Position numbers and translations under genes: made by a program. Under the pieces are notes generated by a model. That model did no database searches, had not been told where the DNA came from, and saw only the letters and a program-made list of their open reading frames with translations. This document shows positions 63,896 through 64,000 of a DNA stretch of 64,000 nt, piece after piece. Source of the DNA: JADJWR01 sp963847675 (GTDB lineage: Bacteria; Pseudomonadota; Gammaproteobacteria; Burkholderiales; Burkholderiaceae_F); assembly GCA_963847675.1 (NCBI GenBank), contig CAWKAP010000004.1:124001-188000 (forward strand). Direction: 5' to 3'. Every line of letters begins with the position of its first letter. Position 1 is the stretch's first letter.

Positions 63896-64000
63896 GTGTC
63901 GATACTCCAATAAGAAGTTTTGCCGATTCAGCCGCATCCCCGGCATTTGGCGCGATGACGACGGCACGGTCAGCGTGCCCACCGCTGCCTGCGACAGCGA

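Overview
This 64 kb window is high-GC chromosomal DNA from a Gram-negative bacterium. Pcm-rhodanese-TolC order, a ybgC-tolQRAB-pal-cpoB operon, Wzm/Wzt export, the type II secretion genes and the TonB receptor style all suggest a betaproteobacterium (Burkholderiales or relative). That placement is inference, since there is no rRNA gene here. No prophage, CRISPR array, transposase or integrase was seen. Two tRNA genes are present, Gly(CCC) and Lys(TTT).

Layout. 0-7.4 kb: sugar-nucleotide and LPS-core genes (galU partial, pgi, manC, algC, waaC, waaA). 7.5-18.3 kb: a type II secretion operon in the order gspE-F-G-H-I-J-K-L-M-C-D. 18.4-21.7 kb: a small lipoprotein, a secreted surface-type protein with a strong terminator, and a parvulin peptidyl-prolyl isomerase, which together look like a possible secretion substrate with its foldase. 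21.7-27.4 kb: Wzm/Wzt polysaccharide exporter, an acyltransferase-like protein, a methyltransferase and a glycoside-hydrolase-like lipoprotein. 27.6-34.8 kb: tolC, rhodanese and pcm, then divergently a MacAB-type efflux system and a lipoprotein. 34.9-43.5 kb: housekeeping and redox genes (uppP, trmB, osmC, rutE-like, CDGSH protein, gabD, prolyl-4-hydroxylase-like, a thioredoxin-like membrane protein, YeeE). 43.6-48.9 kb: the Tol-Pal operon on the minus strand. 49.0-55.9 kb: a peptide-type ABC importer with unusual subunit architecture. 56-63.9 kb: two head-to-head paralogous TonB receptors and a TPR protein.

One property affects how the window should be read. About forty single-base frame breaks interrupt otherwise well-conserved genes. 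They are concentrated at 18.4-21.5 kb and 49.1-55.3 kb, with a few in gspE, trmB and the TonB receptors. Roughly nine in ten are one extra base, and removing it restores family motifs. The best explanation is residual insertion error in a long-read consensus rather than gene decay, so I annotate these loci as real genes that are broken as written.

How the genes work together: most of the window serves the cell envelope. It covers sugar-nucleotide supply, LPS core assembly, polysaccharide export, carrier-lipid recycling (UppP), outer-membrane secretion (GspD) and efflux (TolC/MacAB), envelope tethering (Tol-Pal), and TonB- and ABC-driven uptake.
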